Assembly (NCBI RefSeq): GCF_003610895.1
Contig: NZ_MCAS01000018.1
Location: 60,764-124,763, forward strand
Length of the DNA stretch: 64,000 nucleotides
Source of the DNA: Paraburkholderia fungorum
GTDB lineage: Bacteria > Pseudomonadota > Gammaproteobacteria > Burkholderiales > Burkholderiaceae
Direction: 5' to 3'
Below are positions 27,441 to 35,678 of this stretch, one piece after another (the first letter of the stretch is position 1; every line of letters begins with the position of its first letter). A program made the position numbers and the translations under genes. The notes beneath the pieces were generated by a model. That model was not told the origin of the DNA. It made no database searches and worked only from the letters and a program-made list of their open reading frames with translations.

Positions 27441-27911
27441 ATGAAACTGCACATCCTCGCCGTCGGCCACAAGATGCCGGACTGGATCGCCACCGGCTTC
27501 GACGAATACGCGAAACGCATGCCGCCCGAGCTGCGCATCGAGTTACGCGAGATCAAGCCCGAGCAGCGTTCGTCGGGGCGGCCGGCCGAAAGCGTAATGG
27601 CGGCCGAGCGGCAGAAAATCGAAGCCGCGTTGCCGAAGAACGCGCGCATTGTCGCGCTCGACGAACGCGGCAAGGATTGGACCACGATGCAGCTCGCCGG
27701 CGCTCTGCCCGGGTGGCAGCAGGACGGCCGCGATGTGGCGTTTCTGATTGGCGGCGCCGACGGGCTCGATCCCGACCTGAAAGCGCGCGCGGATATGCTG
27801 CTGCGTGTCTCCAGCCTGACGCTGCCGCACGCCATGGTCCGCGTGCTGCTCGCCGAACAGCTTTACCGCGCGTGGACCATCACGCAGAATCACCCCTATC
27901 ACCGCGCCTGA
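27441..27911 (+). CDS. rlmH: 23S rRNA pseudouridine-1915 N3-methyltransferase
   Basis: A 156-residue SPOUT methyltransferase that modifies pseudouridine 1915 in helix 69 of 23S rRNA. Motifs: MKLHILAVGHKMPDW, IVALDERGKDWTT, FLIGGADGLDPD (SAM knot) and the C-terminal LPHAMVRVLLAEQLYRAWTITQNHPYHR. Length equals the family norm. Confidence 0.97.
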   Translation: MKLHILAVGHKMPDWIATGFDEYAKRMPPELRIELREIKPEQRSSGRPAESVMAAERQKIEAALPKNARIVALDERGKDWTTMQLAGALPGWQQDGRDVAFLIGGADGLDPDLKARADMLLRVSSLTLPHAMVRVLLAEQLYRAWTITQNHPYHRA

Positions 27912-27968
27912 GCGAACGAGGCCGCGAACAGATCGCGCGTTTGGGTCTCGTTGCCTGCGCCGATTGGC

Positions 27969-28124
27969 GCGCTTGTGGCCGCCCTTTTGGCCACATTTGT
28001 CGCCGCGCTTGTAGCCACGCTTGTTGCCACGCTTGTTGCCACATTTATCGCCGCATTAGTGGCTGCGTTTGCAGGCTTGCTTGTCGACCTGCTTGCAGAC
28101 AGATTGATCGACCTGTCTATCGGC
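27969..28124. repeat. 12-bp minisatellite, 13 degenerate units, between rlmH and maf
   Basis: The gap between rlmH and maf (27912-28239) is dominated by 13 consecutive 12-bp units. Two adjacent ones are identical (ACGCTTGTTGCC, 28017-28028 and 28029-28040); others diverge, such as GCGCTTGTAGCC and ACATTTATCGCC, with increasing decay toward 28124. Because 12 is a multiple of three, one plus frame reads a tetrapeptide repeat (ALVA, TLVA, TLVA, TFIA...), but it lacks a good start or Shine-Dalgarno and runs into maf, so I do not call it a gene. A minus frame likewise reads a Val-Ala-Thr repeat. Confidence 0.9.
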
Positions 28125-28239
28125 GCGCCCCCCGTCGTGTTCGGTGTCGTATCCTTCGGCACGTCGATCGTCGCTTGCCTGATAAGCTCATCGCGCGCTT
28201 CTCGCGCATTGACGCAACCCGCCTCATCGAGACCTGTTC

Positions 28240-28869
28240 ATGCCCACGCCCGCCGCTTCGCTGCATCCGTTCGTCTACCTCGCCTCCCAGAGTCCGCGCC
28301 GTCAGGAGCTGTTGCAACAGCTCGGCGTGCGTTTCGAATTGCTTCTGCCGCGTCCCGATGAAGATGCCGAAGCGCTCGAAGTCGAGCTACCCGGCGAGCG
28401 CGCGCGCGACTACGTGCAGCGTGTGTGCATCGCCAAGGCGCACGCCGCGCGCGCGCGTCTCGTGGCAGGCGGCCATGCCGAGCGGCCGATCCTCGTGGCC
28501 GACACAACCGTCACGATCGACGACGCGATTCTCGGCAAACCCGTCGACGCCGACGATGCCGTCGCGATGCTCACGCGCCTCGCGGGCCGCGATCACGAAG
28601 TGCTGACGGCCGTCGCGGTGGTCGATGCGCAAGGCACGCTGCTGCCCGCGGCGCTATCGGTATCGAAGGTGCGTTTTGCTGCACTGCAAGCGGACGCCGT
28701 GCGCCGCTATGCCGCGAGCGGCGAGCCACTCGGCAAGGCAGGCGCATATGGGGTGCAGGGGCGCGCCGCCGAGTTTATCGAACATATCGACGGGTCCTAT
28801 TCAGGTATCATGGGTTTGCCGCTTTTTGAAACCGCTGCCCTCCTGCGGGCAGCGCGCATCGACTTCTAA
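28240..28869 (+). CDS. maf: Maf-family nucleotide pyrophosphatase
   Basis: A 209-residue Maf/Ham1-like nucleotide pyrophosphatase. The substrate loop LASQSPRRQELL, the catalytic VADTTVTIDD, and GKAGAYGVQGRAAEFIEHIDGSYSGIMGLPLFET are all present. The pattern fits the dTTP/UTP-preferring YhdE subtype more than YceF, though subtype assignment from motifs alone is tentative. It is followed after 9 bp by rng, a usual maf-rng pairing. Confidence 0.93.
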   Translation: MPTPAASLHPFVYLASQSPRRQELLQQLGVRFELLLPRPDEDAEALEVELPGERARDYVQRVCIAKAHAARARLVAGGHAERPILVADTTVTIDDAILGKPVDADDAVAMLTRLAGRDHEVLTAVAVVDAQGTLLPAALSVSKVRFAALQADAVRRYAASGEPLGKAGAYGVQGRAAEFIEHIDGSYSGIMGLPLFETAALLRAARIDF

Positions 28870-28878
28870 AATAACACT

Positions 28879-30348
28879 ATGAATGAAGAAATCCTGATCA
28901 ATGTCACGCCGCAGGAAACGCGCGTCGCGCTCGTCCAGCAAGGCGCCGTCCAGGAACTTCACGTCGAACGAACGCTGTCGCGAGGACGCGTCGGCAATGT
29001 CTATCTCGGCAAAGTCGTCCGGGTGTTGCCGGGCATGCAATCCGCCTTCATCGACATCGGTCTGGAACGCGCCGCGTTCCTGCACGTAGCGGATATCTGG
29101 CATCCGCGCATTGCGGGCGAACCGCAACATCAAACGCCGCATCAGCCTATCGAGAAGATCGTCTTCGAAGGCCAGACGCTGATGGTGCAGGTCGTGAAGG
29201 ATCCGATCGGCACGAAAGGCGCGCGGCTCTCCACGCAAGTGAGTATCGCCGGGCGCACGCTCGTGTATCTGCCGCAGGAGCCGCACATCGGCATCTCGCA
29301 GAAGATCGAAAGCGAGGCTGAGCGCGAAGCCGTGCGCGCGCGTTTGACCGCGGTGCTGCCCGCCGATGAAAAAGGCGGCTACATCGTACGCACCATTGCT
29401 GAAGATGCGACCAGCGAAGAGTTGGCAGCGGATGTCGCGTATCTGCGCAAGACGTGGGCAACGATCATCTCGCAAGGTCAGCGCATGCCGCCGACCAGCC
29501 TGCTGTATCAGGACCTGAATCTCTCGCAACGCGTGCTGCGCGATTTCGTGAACGACGAGACCTCGCGCATTCAGGTGGACTCGCGCGAGACCTATCAGAT
29601 GCTCGCGGATTTCGCGGCGGAGTTCACGCCGGCCGTGTCGTCCAAGCTGCATCACTACACCGGCGAGCGGCCGCTCTTCGATCTGTACAACATCGAGGCG
29701 GAAATCCAGCGCGCATTGTCACGCCGGGTGGATCTGAAGTCGGGCGGGTATCTGGTGATCGACCAGACCGAAGCGATGACCACGATCGACGTGAACACCG
29801 GCGGCTACGTCGGCGCGCGCAACTTCGACGATACGATCTTCAAGACCAATCTCGAAGCCGCGCACACGATCGCGCGGCAATTGCGGCTGCGCAATCTGGG
29901 CGGCGTGATCATTATCGATTTCATCGATATGGAGAATGTCGAACATCGCGATCAAGTGCTCGGCGAATTGAAGAAGGCGCTGTCGCGCGATCGCACGCGC
30001 GTGACCGTGAATGGTTTCTCGCAGCTTGGGCTCGTGGAGATGACGCGCAAGCGTACGCGCGAGTCGCTGGCACATGTGTTGTGCGAGCCCTGCCCGGTAT
30101 GTCAGGGCAAGGGGCAGGTCAAGACGCCGCGTACGGTGTGCTATGACGTGCTGCGCGAGATTTTGCGCGAGTCACGGCAGTTCAATCCGCGCGAGTTCCG
30201 CGTGGTGGCGTCGCAGCAGGTGATCGACCTGTTTCTTGAGGAAGAGTCACAGCATCTGGCGATGCTGATCGATTTCATCGGCAAGCCGGTGTCGTTGCAG
30301 GTGGAGTCGAATTTGAGCCAGGAGCAGTACGATATTGTGCTGATGTGA
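28879..30348 (+). CDS. rng: Ribonuclease G
   Basis: A 489-residue endoribonuclease of the RNase E/G family, acting in 16S rRNA 5' maturation and mRNA decay. It starts MNEEILINVTPQETRVALVQ, has an S1 domain (about 35-125, VYLGKVVRVLPGMQSAFIDIG), catalytic aspartates in TIDVNTGGYVG and IIDFIDM, and the zinc-link CEPCPVCQGKG. The length equals E. coli RNase G and there is no RNase E C-terminal scaffold. Confidence 0.97.
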   Translation: MNEEILINVTPQETRVALVQQGAVQELHVERTLSRGRVGNVYLGKVVRVLPGMQSAFIDIGLERAAFLHVADIWHPRIAGEPQHQTPHQPIEKIVFEGQTLMVQVVKDPIGTKGARLSTQVSIAGRTLVYLPQEPHIGISQKIESEAEREAVRARLTAVLPADEKGGYIVRTIAEDATSEELAADVAYLRKTWATIISQGQRMPPTSLLYQDLNLSQRVLRDFVNDETSRIQVDSRETYQMLADFAAEFTPAVSSKLHHYTGERPLFDLYNIEAEIQRALSRRVDLKSGGYLVIDQTEAMTTIDVNTGGYVGARNFDDTIFKTNLEAAHTIARQLRLRNLGGVIIIDFIDMENVEHRDQVLGELKKALSRDRTRVTVNGFSQLGLVEMTRKRTRESLAHVLCEPCPVCQGKGQVKTPRTVCYDVLREILRESRQFNPREFRVVASQQVIDLFLEEESQHLAMLIDFIGKPVSLQVESNLSQEQYDIVLM

Positions 30349-30447
30349 ACGGCTTCGAGTCCTATACGTCAAGGCGCTCACGACGTTGCTTCCAGGAGGA
30401 AGCCCGCTAGCAGCACGAACGGGCAATCGAAAACCCGGCAAGAGAAG

Positions 30448-30472
30448 ACCGACCCGCGATGGTCGGTTTTTT
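30448..30472 (+). terminator. Intrinsic terminator downstream of rng
   Basis: ACCGACC (30448-30454) and GGTCGGT (30461-30467) form a 7-bp stem with a 6-nt loop, followed by a T run to 30472. It lies 100 bp after the rng stop and ends the nadD-to-rng run. The 323-bp gap from 30349 also contains the promoter at 30609; I see nothing else in it. Confidence 0.85.
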
Positions 30473-30608
30473 CGTTAACGCGGAGAATCGGGAAAGGCAT
30501 GAGTAACGCTCTATTGGAGATGAGGATATCGAAGAGGGCGCAGAGCTGATCGACTCAATCATCGCTCCTGCGTGACTTGCACCGCCTATTCGGCCCTCAA
30601 TTTCCCCG

Positions 30609-30638
30609 TTGACGCTATCAGGACAAGGCGCGTATAAC
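30609..30638 (+). promoter_or_regulatory. Sigma-70 promoter for the ribbon-helix-helix gene
   Basis: TTGACG at 30609-30614 and TATAAC at 30633-30638 are 18 bp apart, a near-consensus pair 34 bp before the ATG at 30672. Confidence 0.7.
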
Positions 30639-30671
30639 CATCCCATTGGATGTTAATTGGATGGCTATCGG

Positions 30672-31115
30672 ATGCCAAACGAACAAAAAATGGCCGACCT
30701 CAAACTCATCGACACCTCCCGTCCCAAAGGCGGCGAGACCGAAAAAATCACCATCAACCTCGGCCCGGTCGACCTGGGCCAGATCGATCTGCTCGTCGAA
30801 GAGGGTTTCTACACGAACCGTACCGACCTGATCCGCACGGCGATCCGCAACCAGCTCGCCGTACACGCACAGGTCGTCACGGAAACGGTGACCCGGCGCG
30901 CGCTGGTGCTCGGCTTGCAACACTTCTCGAAGCAAGACCTCGAAGCCGCCCGAGCCGCAAACGAACGGCTGGACATTCATGTGCTCGGCCTCGCCAGCAT
31001 CGCCGCCGATGTAGCGCCGGAACTGGCGGCAGCCACGATCGCATCGGTGGTGGTGCTCGGCGCATTTCACGCATCGCCCGCAGTCAAGGCGGCGCTCGCC
31101 GGCCGTATCAGATAG
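30672..31115 (+). CDS. CopG-type ribbon-helix-helix protein
   Basis: A protein of 147 residues (141 if the ATG at 30690 is used). Residues ~25-65 read EKITINLGPVDLGQIDLLVE then GFYTNRTDLIRTAIRNQL: a beta strand and two helices of the ribbon-helix-helix fold seen in CopG/ParD regulators. The C-terminal half contains FSKQDLEAARAANERLDIHVLGLASIAADV and an Ala-rich end; its role is unknown. No toxin gene follows, so an antitoxin role is unlikely; the PHB-type esterase gene 114 bp downstream on the same strand may be a partner. Neither ATG has a good Shine-Dalgarno, and a leaderless transcript is possible. Confidence 0.75.
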   Translation: MPNEQKMADLKLIDTSRPKGGETEKITINLGPVDLGQIDLLVEEGFYTNRTDLIRTAIRNQLAVHAQVVTETVTRRALVLGLQHFSKQDLEAARAANERLDIHVLGLASIAADVAPELAAATIASVVVLGAFHASPAVKAALAGRIR

Positions 31116-31229
31116 GTGCGTCCGAGCGTCCATTGACGGGGTCCCTGTGATTAAACCCATGCCGAAACCATGAAGCGCGTCGCCTGACCCGGCCACGCTC
31201 AAAGCAAGTCAACGCAGTCGCCTACGATC

Positions 31230-32345
31230 ATGAAAATGAATGAAGATTTCCTGAAGTCGATGAAAGAAGCCTTCGATCTGCTCCGCACGAAGGGGCCGAA
31301 GGAAGCGACCGCCGCGGTTCAGCGCGCGCTCGCGAAAGGCACGGCCGAAGCCGGCCACGCGCAAACCCCGCACATGCCGCAGAGCGTCAACGAATGGGCG
31401 CAAGCGTGGCAGCAGGCACAAAACCAGACGCAGTCACACACGGCGCCACACGCCCCTGCCGAGCGCGTTTTCGATGCCGACACGCCCGGCACCTTCAGCA
31501 CCCACACGTTCAGCAACAGCGCCGGCCAACGCCAGTACAAGCTCTACGTACCGGCCGTCTACAACAACCAGCCGTTGCCGCTCATCGTGATGCTGCACGG
31601 TTGCACGCAAAACGCCGACGACTTCGCGGCCGGCACGCGCATGAATGAAATGGCCGAGCGTCACGGCTTCATCGTGGTGTATCCGAATCAGTCGCAGGCG
31701 GCCAATCATTCGTCGTGCTGGAACTGGTTCAAGCCGGACGATCAGCAGCGCGACCAGGGCGAGCCGTCATTGATCGCGGGTATCACGCGTGAGGTGATCG
31801 CGCGCTATCGCGTCGATCCGGCGCGCGTGTACGTGGCAGGTCTGTCCGCAGGCGGCGCAATGGCGGACGTCATGCTGAAGACCTCGCCGGATCTGTATGC
31901 GGCGGCCTGCATACACTCCGGCCTCGCCTACGGAAGTGCGAAGGATTTGCCCTCGGCGCTCGCCGCGATGAAGGGCGGCAAGGCTCATCGCAACCGCACG
32001 CCCGGCGAACCGCAGCGCCCGCTCATCGTGTTTCATGGCGATGCGGATACGACAGTGCATCCTTCGAACGCGACGGCGCTCGTGGCGGGCTTCGATGCCG
32101 GCGTCTCGACAGTCAGCACGCCGCCGCCTAAGGCAGGCATGGCGAGCGGCCAGCGCGATTGCACGGTGCAGCGGCTGGTCGCGGCGAACGGTGTCGAAGC
32201 GGAGGTCTGGTCGATTCATGGCGCGGGCCACGCATGGGCGGGCGGCAACCCACGCGGCTCGTACACGGACCCATCCGGCCCCGATGCGACAGCCGAGATG
32301 CTGCGCTTCTTTTTCGCCCATCCGCGCACGTCAGGCACACACTGA
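31230..32345 (+). CDS. PHB depolymerase-family esterase
   Basis: A 371-residue alpha/beta hydrolase of the esterase-PHB/LpqC family. The nucleophile Ser206 is in GLSAGGAM, the acid in HGDADTTV and the His in GAGHAW; MLHGCTQNADDFAAGTRMNE forms the oxyanion region. About 80 N-terminal residues are polar, rich in Gln and Ala, with no signal peptide, so the enzyme is probably cytoplasmic and could act on polyhydroxyalkanoate or short ester substrates. Substrate not visible. Start: ATG 31230 (MKMNEDFLKSM). Confidence 0.88.
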   Translation: MKMNEDFLKSMKEAFDLLRTKGPKEATAAVQRALAKGTAEAGHAQTPHMPQSVNEWAQAWQQAQNQTQSHTAPHAPAERVFDADTPGTFSTHTFSNSAGQRQYKLYVPAVYNNQPLPLIVMLHGCTQNADDFAAGTRMNEMAERHGFIVVYPNQSQAANHSSCWNWFKPDDQQRDQGEPSLIAGITREVIARYRVDPARVYVAGLSAGGAMADVMLKTSPDLYAAACIHSGLAYGSAKDLPSALAAMKGGKAHRNRTPGEPQRPLIVFHGDADTTVHPSNATALVAGFDAGVSTVSTPPPKAGMASGQRDCTVQRLVAANGVEAEVWSIHGAGHAWAGGNPRGSYTDPSGPDATAEMLRFFFAHPRTSGTH

Positions 32346-32431
32346 CGCTGAGCGCAGTCAGCCAGCCGCCAGGCAGCCACCGGACAGCCGGCCTGTTCGA
32401 GCGCGGCCTGGGCATGGTCGTGCAGGTCGTG

Positions 32432-34141
32432 TCACGTCGTGCCCAACGGCTTCAGCAGATTGCGCAACGCCGCAACGGTAATAGGCCGCGAAAACCAGAA
32501 TCCTTGCGCCTCGTCGCAGCCCAGCGCTTCCAGTTGTGCGGCCTGTTCGGCTGTTTCCACGCCCTCGGCCGTCACCCGCAGCTTCAACGCGTGCGCCATG
32601 GCAATAATGGCGCCGACGAGCGCCGCGCATTGCGGATCGGTACTCATGCGCATCACAAACGAACGATCGATTTTCAGGCGATTCAGCGGAAAGCGCGTGA
32701 GATAGGCGAGACTCGAATACCCCGTGCCGAAGTCATCCACCGCAACTTCAACGCCCAACTCGCGCAACGCGTGCAGCGTTTGCAAGGCCTGCTCGGTGTC
32801 GCCGAGCAGCACGCCTTCGGTGATCTCCACTTCGAGATATGAAGGGTCGAGTGCGGCGTCTTCGAGCGCCCCGCGAATTGTCTCAAACAGATTTTGCCGC
32901 TGGAATTGCTGCGGGGACACGTTCACGGCAAACCGTGGCAACGTGCCGGTGAGCCTTAGCAATTTACCGGCATCGCGGCACGCGGTACGGATCACCCACT
33001 CGCCGATCTGCTCGATCAGACCCGCCTCCTCCGCGACCGGCACGAATTCGACCGGGCTGATCAAACCACGCTGCGGATGATTCCAGCGCAGCAGCGTCTC
33101 CACTTGCGCGATGCGTCCGTCGGCGAGCGTCACCTGCGGTTGATACACGAGATGCAGTTGCTGACGTTCGAGCGCTTCGCGCAGCATCCCCGCCAGTTCG
33201 AAGCGGCGCGCAGCCTGCCCTTCGAGCGCGGTGGAAAAGCGCCGCACCGCATTGCCGCTCACTGCCGATGCCGCCGACAACGCCACGCCCGCGCGGCGCA
33301 TCAACGTCGGCGCATCCGCACCGTCGGCGGGATAGGCGACGATGCCAATGCTTGCCGTGATGTTCAACGCGGTGCCCGCGTAGTCGATCGACTCGGAGAT
33401 ACGGCCCAGGGCCTCCGCCGCGAAAGCATCGGCCGCCGCGCCAGTTTCGTTGATCAGCAGCGCGAATTGTGTCCCACCGACCGAGGCAATCGTACCGTCG
33501 TTGGGAAAGAGACCGCGCAGCCGCTCGCCGACGATCTGCAACACCAGTTCGGCCGCATGCAAACCGAGCGCGTCGCGCAACTTGCGCAAATGATCGAGCT
33601 CGGCGATCAGCACGGTAAAACCGTTGCTGTTGCGCTGACAGCGCGCGATTGTCAGTTCGAGGCGTTCGGTGAAGAGTGTCTGATTCGGCAGCCGTGTCAC
33701 GCCGTCGTGATGCGAGACATACCACAGGCGCGCCTCGGATTGCGCGTAACGCGTCATGTCGATGGTAATGCCGACATAACGGGCGGGTCCCGTGGCCATG
33801 CCACCGGAATGCCCCGGCTCGACAATGAGCGGCGCCAGCGCGAACACCACGCGAATCGGGGTGCCGTTGCGCCGCACATAGGTCCATTCGCCTTCATAGC
33901 GCGAACCTAGCGCCGACAGTGGTGGCAATTCGGCGCGCCGCCTCGCGAGTTCGGCCGGGTCGAGCAGGGACTCGAAGGTGTGCCGGCCGATCAGTTCCTC
34001 GGCGGTAAAACCCGTCAACTTTTCGAAAGCCGCGTTGACCGAGTCGAGCGTGCCGTCCGCCGTGCAGATGAACATGCCGTATGGCGCCGCCGCAAGCGCG
34101 GCGTCGCGCGTGCGCCCGTCGGCGTAGTAGTGGTCTTGCAT
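32432..34141 (-). CDS. PAS-GGDEF-EAL protein with degenerate GGDEF motif
   Basis: A 569-residue cyclic-di-GMP signalling protein without membrane segments. A PAS domain (about 15-135, with APYGMFICTADGTLDSVNAAF) precedes a GGDEF domain whose active motif reads GGTQF, so cyclase activity is very unlikely. The EAL domain (about 315-560) has ETLLRW in place of EALLRW but keeps the metal-binding set (NVSPQQF, EITEG, DDFGTGYSSLAYL, LKIDRSFV, TAEGVET). It is likely a phosphodiesterase, with the GGDEF remnant perhaps acting as a GTP sensor, as in other composite proteins. Transcribed divergently from the LysR gene. Confidence 0.9.
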   Translation of the reverse strand: MQDHYYADGRTRDAALAAAPYGMFICTADGTLDSVNAAFEKLTGFTAEELIGRHTFESLLDPAELARRRAELPPLSALGSRYEGEWTYVRRNGTPIRVVFALAPLIVEPGHSGGMATGPARYVGITIDMTRYAQSEARLWYVSHHDGVTRLPNQTLFTERLELTIARCQRNSNGFTVLIAELDHLRKLRDALGLHAAELVLQIVGERLRGLFPNDGTIASVGGTQFALLINETGAAADAFAAEALGRISESIDYAGTALNITASIGIVAYPADGADAPTLMRRAGVALSAASAVSGNAVRRFSTALEGQAARRFELAGMLREALERQQLHLVYQPQVTLADGRIAQVETLLRWNHPQRGLISPVEFVPVAEEAGLIEQIGEWVIRTACRDAGKLLRLTGTLPRFAVNVSPQQFQRQNLFETIRGALEDAALDPSYLEVEITEGVLLGDTEQALQTLHALRELGVEVAVDDFGTGYSSLAYLTRFPLNRLKIDRSFVMRMSTDPQCAALVGAIIAMAHALKLRVTAEGVETAEQAAQLEALGCDEAQGFWFSRPITVAALRNLLKPLGTT

Positions 34142-34460
34142 CGCGCCGGCCTTTGAATTTCCTGAATATTGAAAGCGAGTGAGCGTTTTTCTTGATGCCT
34201 ACGGCGCAACCGGCAAAGCCGGCGAATTCGGTCCAATCCGCCGGATGATCGTCACTATGATAGCGGCTTTCCTGGTCGACACCGCCGCGCCAGCCGCGCA
34301 TTCCTGGCGGCGCTCGCCTTCCTTGGTGTATTCCCCAATCCCGCCACTAACACAGGCTTCATCGCGCACATCATAAAGAGTTCGCTATTACCGGGATACT
34401 CCGGGCCTCATGACTCAGGCTATATCGGCTTTCGACGCCTTCGCACAGGGCTTTGACGGA

Positions 34461-34489
34461 TTGACGACCGCTATATCCGCCGATATATT
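34461..34489 (+). promoter_or_regulatory. Sigma-70 promoter with embedded palindrome, upstream of the LysR gene
   Basis: TTGACG (34461-34466) and TATATT (34484-34489) are exactly 17 bp apart. The palindrome TATATC-CGCC-GATATA (34472-34487) covers spacer and -10, a position fitting autorepression. A third related half, TATATCGGC, occurs about 50 bp upstream. The 420-bp gap 34142-34561 contains nothing else I can support. Confidence 0.65.
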
Positions 34490-34561
34490 TTGCTCGCGAT
34501 CCCTCGATAGAAAACCACCGCCCCACTGCATGGATCCGCACGAAACAGGATCCCGCTTTTC

Positions 34562-35482
34562 ATGTCCAAGGAAATCATCGATTCACACCTTCTCAAGGTG
34601 TTGCACACGCTGCTAACCGAATCGAGCGTATCGCGCACGGCAACGCTGCTCGGGCAATCGCAGCCTACGGTCAGCGTGGCGCTGCGCAAATTGCGTGACA
34701 TGACGGGTGATCCGCTGCTGGTGCGCAGCGGCAGCCGGATGGTTCTCACCGCGCATGCACTCACACTGATCGAACCCACGGCGCAAGCGCTGAACAGTAT
34801 CGCGGCCATTCTGCACCCCACCACGTCGTTCAATCCGGCTACCACCAGCCAGACCTTTCGCATCGGCTCGCCGGATTATCTCGATGCGTTCTTCGTCCCT
34901 GCCGTGGTCGATGCGTTTCATCGCGAAGCGCCCGGTGCGAAGCTCGAGTTCAGGCATCTGATGATGGTGGACGGTGGCTACGAACACGGTCTGGAAAGCG
35001 GTTTTCTCGATCTGGTAATCGGCAACTGGCGCACACCGCCGGAGCATCTGCATTTACAACCGCTGTGCAAGGACGAACTGGTGTGCCTGATGCGCAACGG
35101 CCATCCGATCAAACCGGGACGGCTCAGCAAGCCCGTCTACGAGGAAGCGGAACACCTTGCCGTGATGACCTACAACACCACGTCCTGGGGCACGGTGGAT
35201 GTCGAGCTCGCCCGCAACGGCCTATCGCGCACCGTCACCACGACGCTGCCCTACTTCGGCATGGCACCCTACGTACTGGCGCGTTCCAATCTGCTGTTCA
35301 CCACCACCCGTGCGCTCGCCACGCACTACACCAGGATGCTGCCGCTGCGCATCGAGCCGATTCCCGGCGAACCGCAGGCACTCACCTACTATCAACTCTG
35401 GCACGACCGGACGCATCGCAGCGTCGCCGCGATCTGGCTGCGCAGGTTGATCGCCAACGTCGCCAAAGATCTGGTTTCCTAA
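34562..35482 (+). CDS. LysR-family transcriptional regulator
   Basis: A 306-residue LysR regulator. The winged helix-turn-helix spans about residues 8-65 (LLTESSVSRTATLLGQSQPT then VSVALRKLRDMTGDPLLVRSG). The effector domain (95-300) resembles the NahR/NodD-like PBP2 group, with FRIGSPDYLDAFFVPAVVDAF at its start. The ligand is unknown. It converges on the Rieske/rubredoxin operon, so any control of that operon would act at a distance (its promoter is near 38.2 kb). Confidence 0.93.
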   Translation: MSKEIIDSHLLKVLHTLLTESSVSRTATLLGQSQPTVSVALRKLRDMTGDPLLVRSGSRMVLTAHALTLIEPTAQALNSIAAILHPTTSFNPATTSQTFRIGSPDYLDAFFVPAVVDAFHREAPGAKLEFRHLMMVDGGYEHGLESGFLDLVIGNWRTPPEHLHLQPLCKDELVCLMRNGHPIKPGRLSKPVYEEAEHLAVMTYNTTSWGTVDVELARNGLSRTVTTTLPYFGMAPYVLARSNLLFTTTRALATHYTRMLPLRIEPIPGEPQALTYYQLWHDRTHRSVAAIWLRRLIANVAKDLVS

Positions 35483-35554
35483 GCTTTCGCCAGCGATACG
35501 CGTGTCTTGCACGCGTCTCTTTCGAGCGATTTCACCCAGGCATTTCAGGCAGAT

Positions 35555-35584
35555 AAAAAAACGCCGCAAGCAAAGCTTGCGGCG
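35555..35584 (-). terminator. Intrinsic terminator of the Rieske-rubredoxin operon
   Basis: A perfect 10-bp stem, CGCCGCAAGC (35562-35571) with 35575-35584, has a 3-nt loop. On the minus strand it is followed by a run of seven T (35561-35555). It lies about 95 bp beyond the reductase stop and between convergent genes, so it may also slow transcripts from the LysR gene. Confidence 0.9.
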
Positions 35585-35678
35585 CGAATGCGATCATCGG
35601 ATGTGTTGCAGGTGACAGGCCCTTTAAAACTCCGAGCGATCACAAAGTGAGGTCGGTCAGACGGAAGATTGTTATGGG

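Noticed and set aside
27899..28361. Plus- and minus-strand frames across the 12-bp minisatellite
   Set aside because: Repeats with a period divisible by three keep frames open automatically; neither frame has a convincing start, and the plus one runs deep into maf.
30672..31115. Antitoxin of a toxin-antitoxin pair
   Set aside because: Although the fold is ribbon-helix-helix, no small toxin gene lies next to it; the neighbour is a 371-residue esterase.
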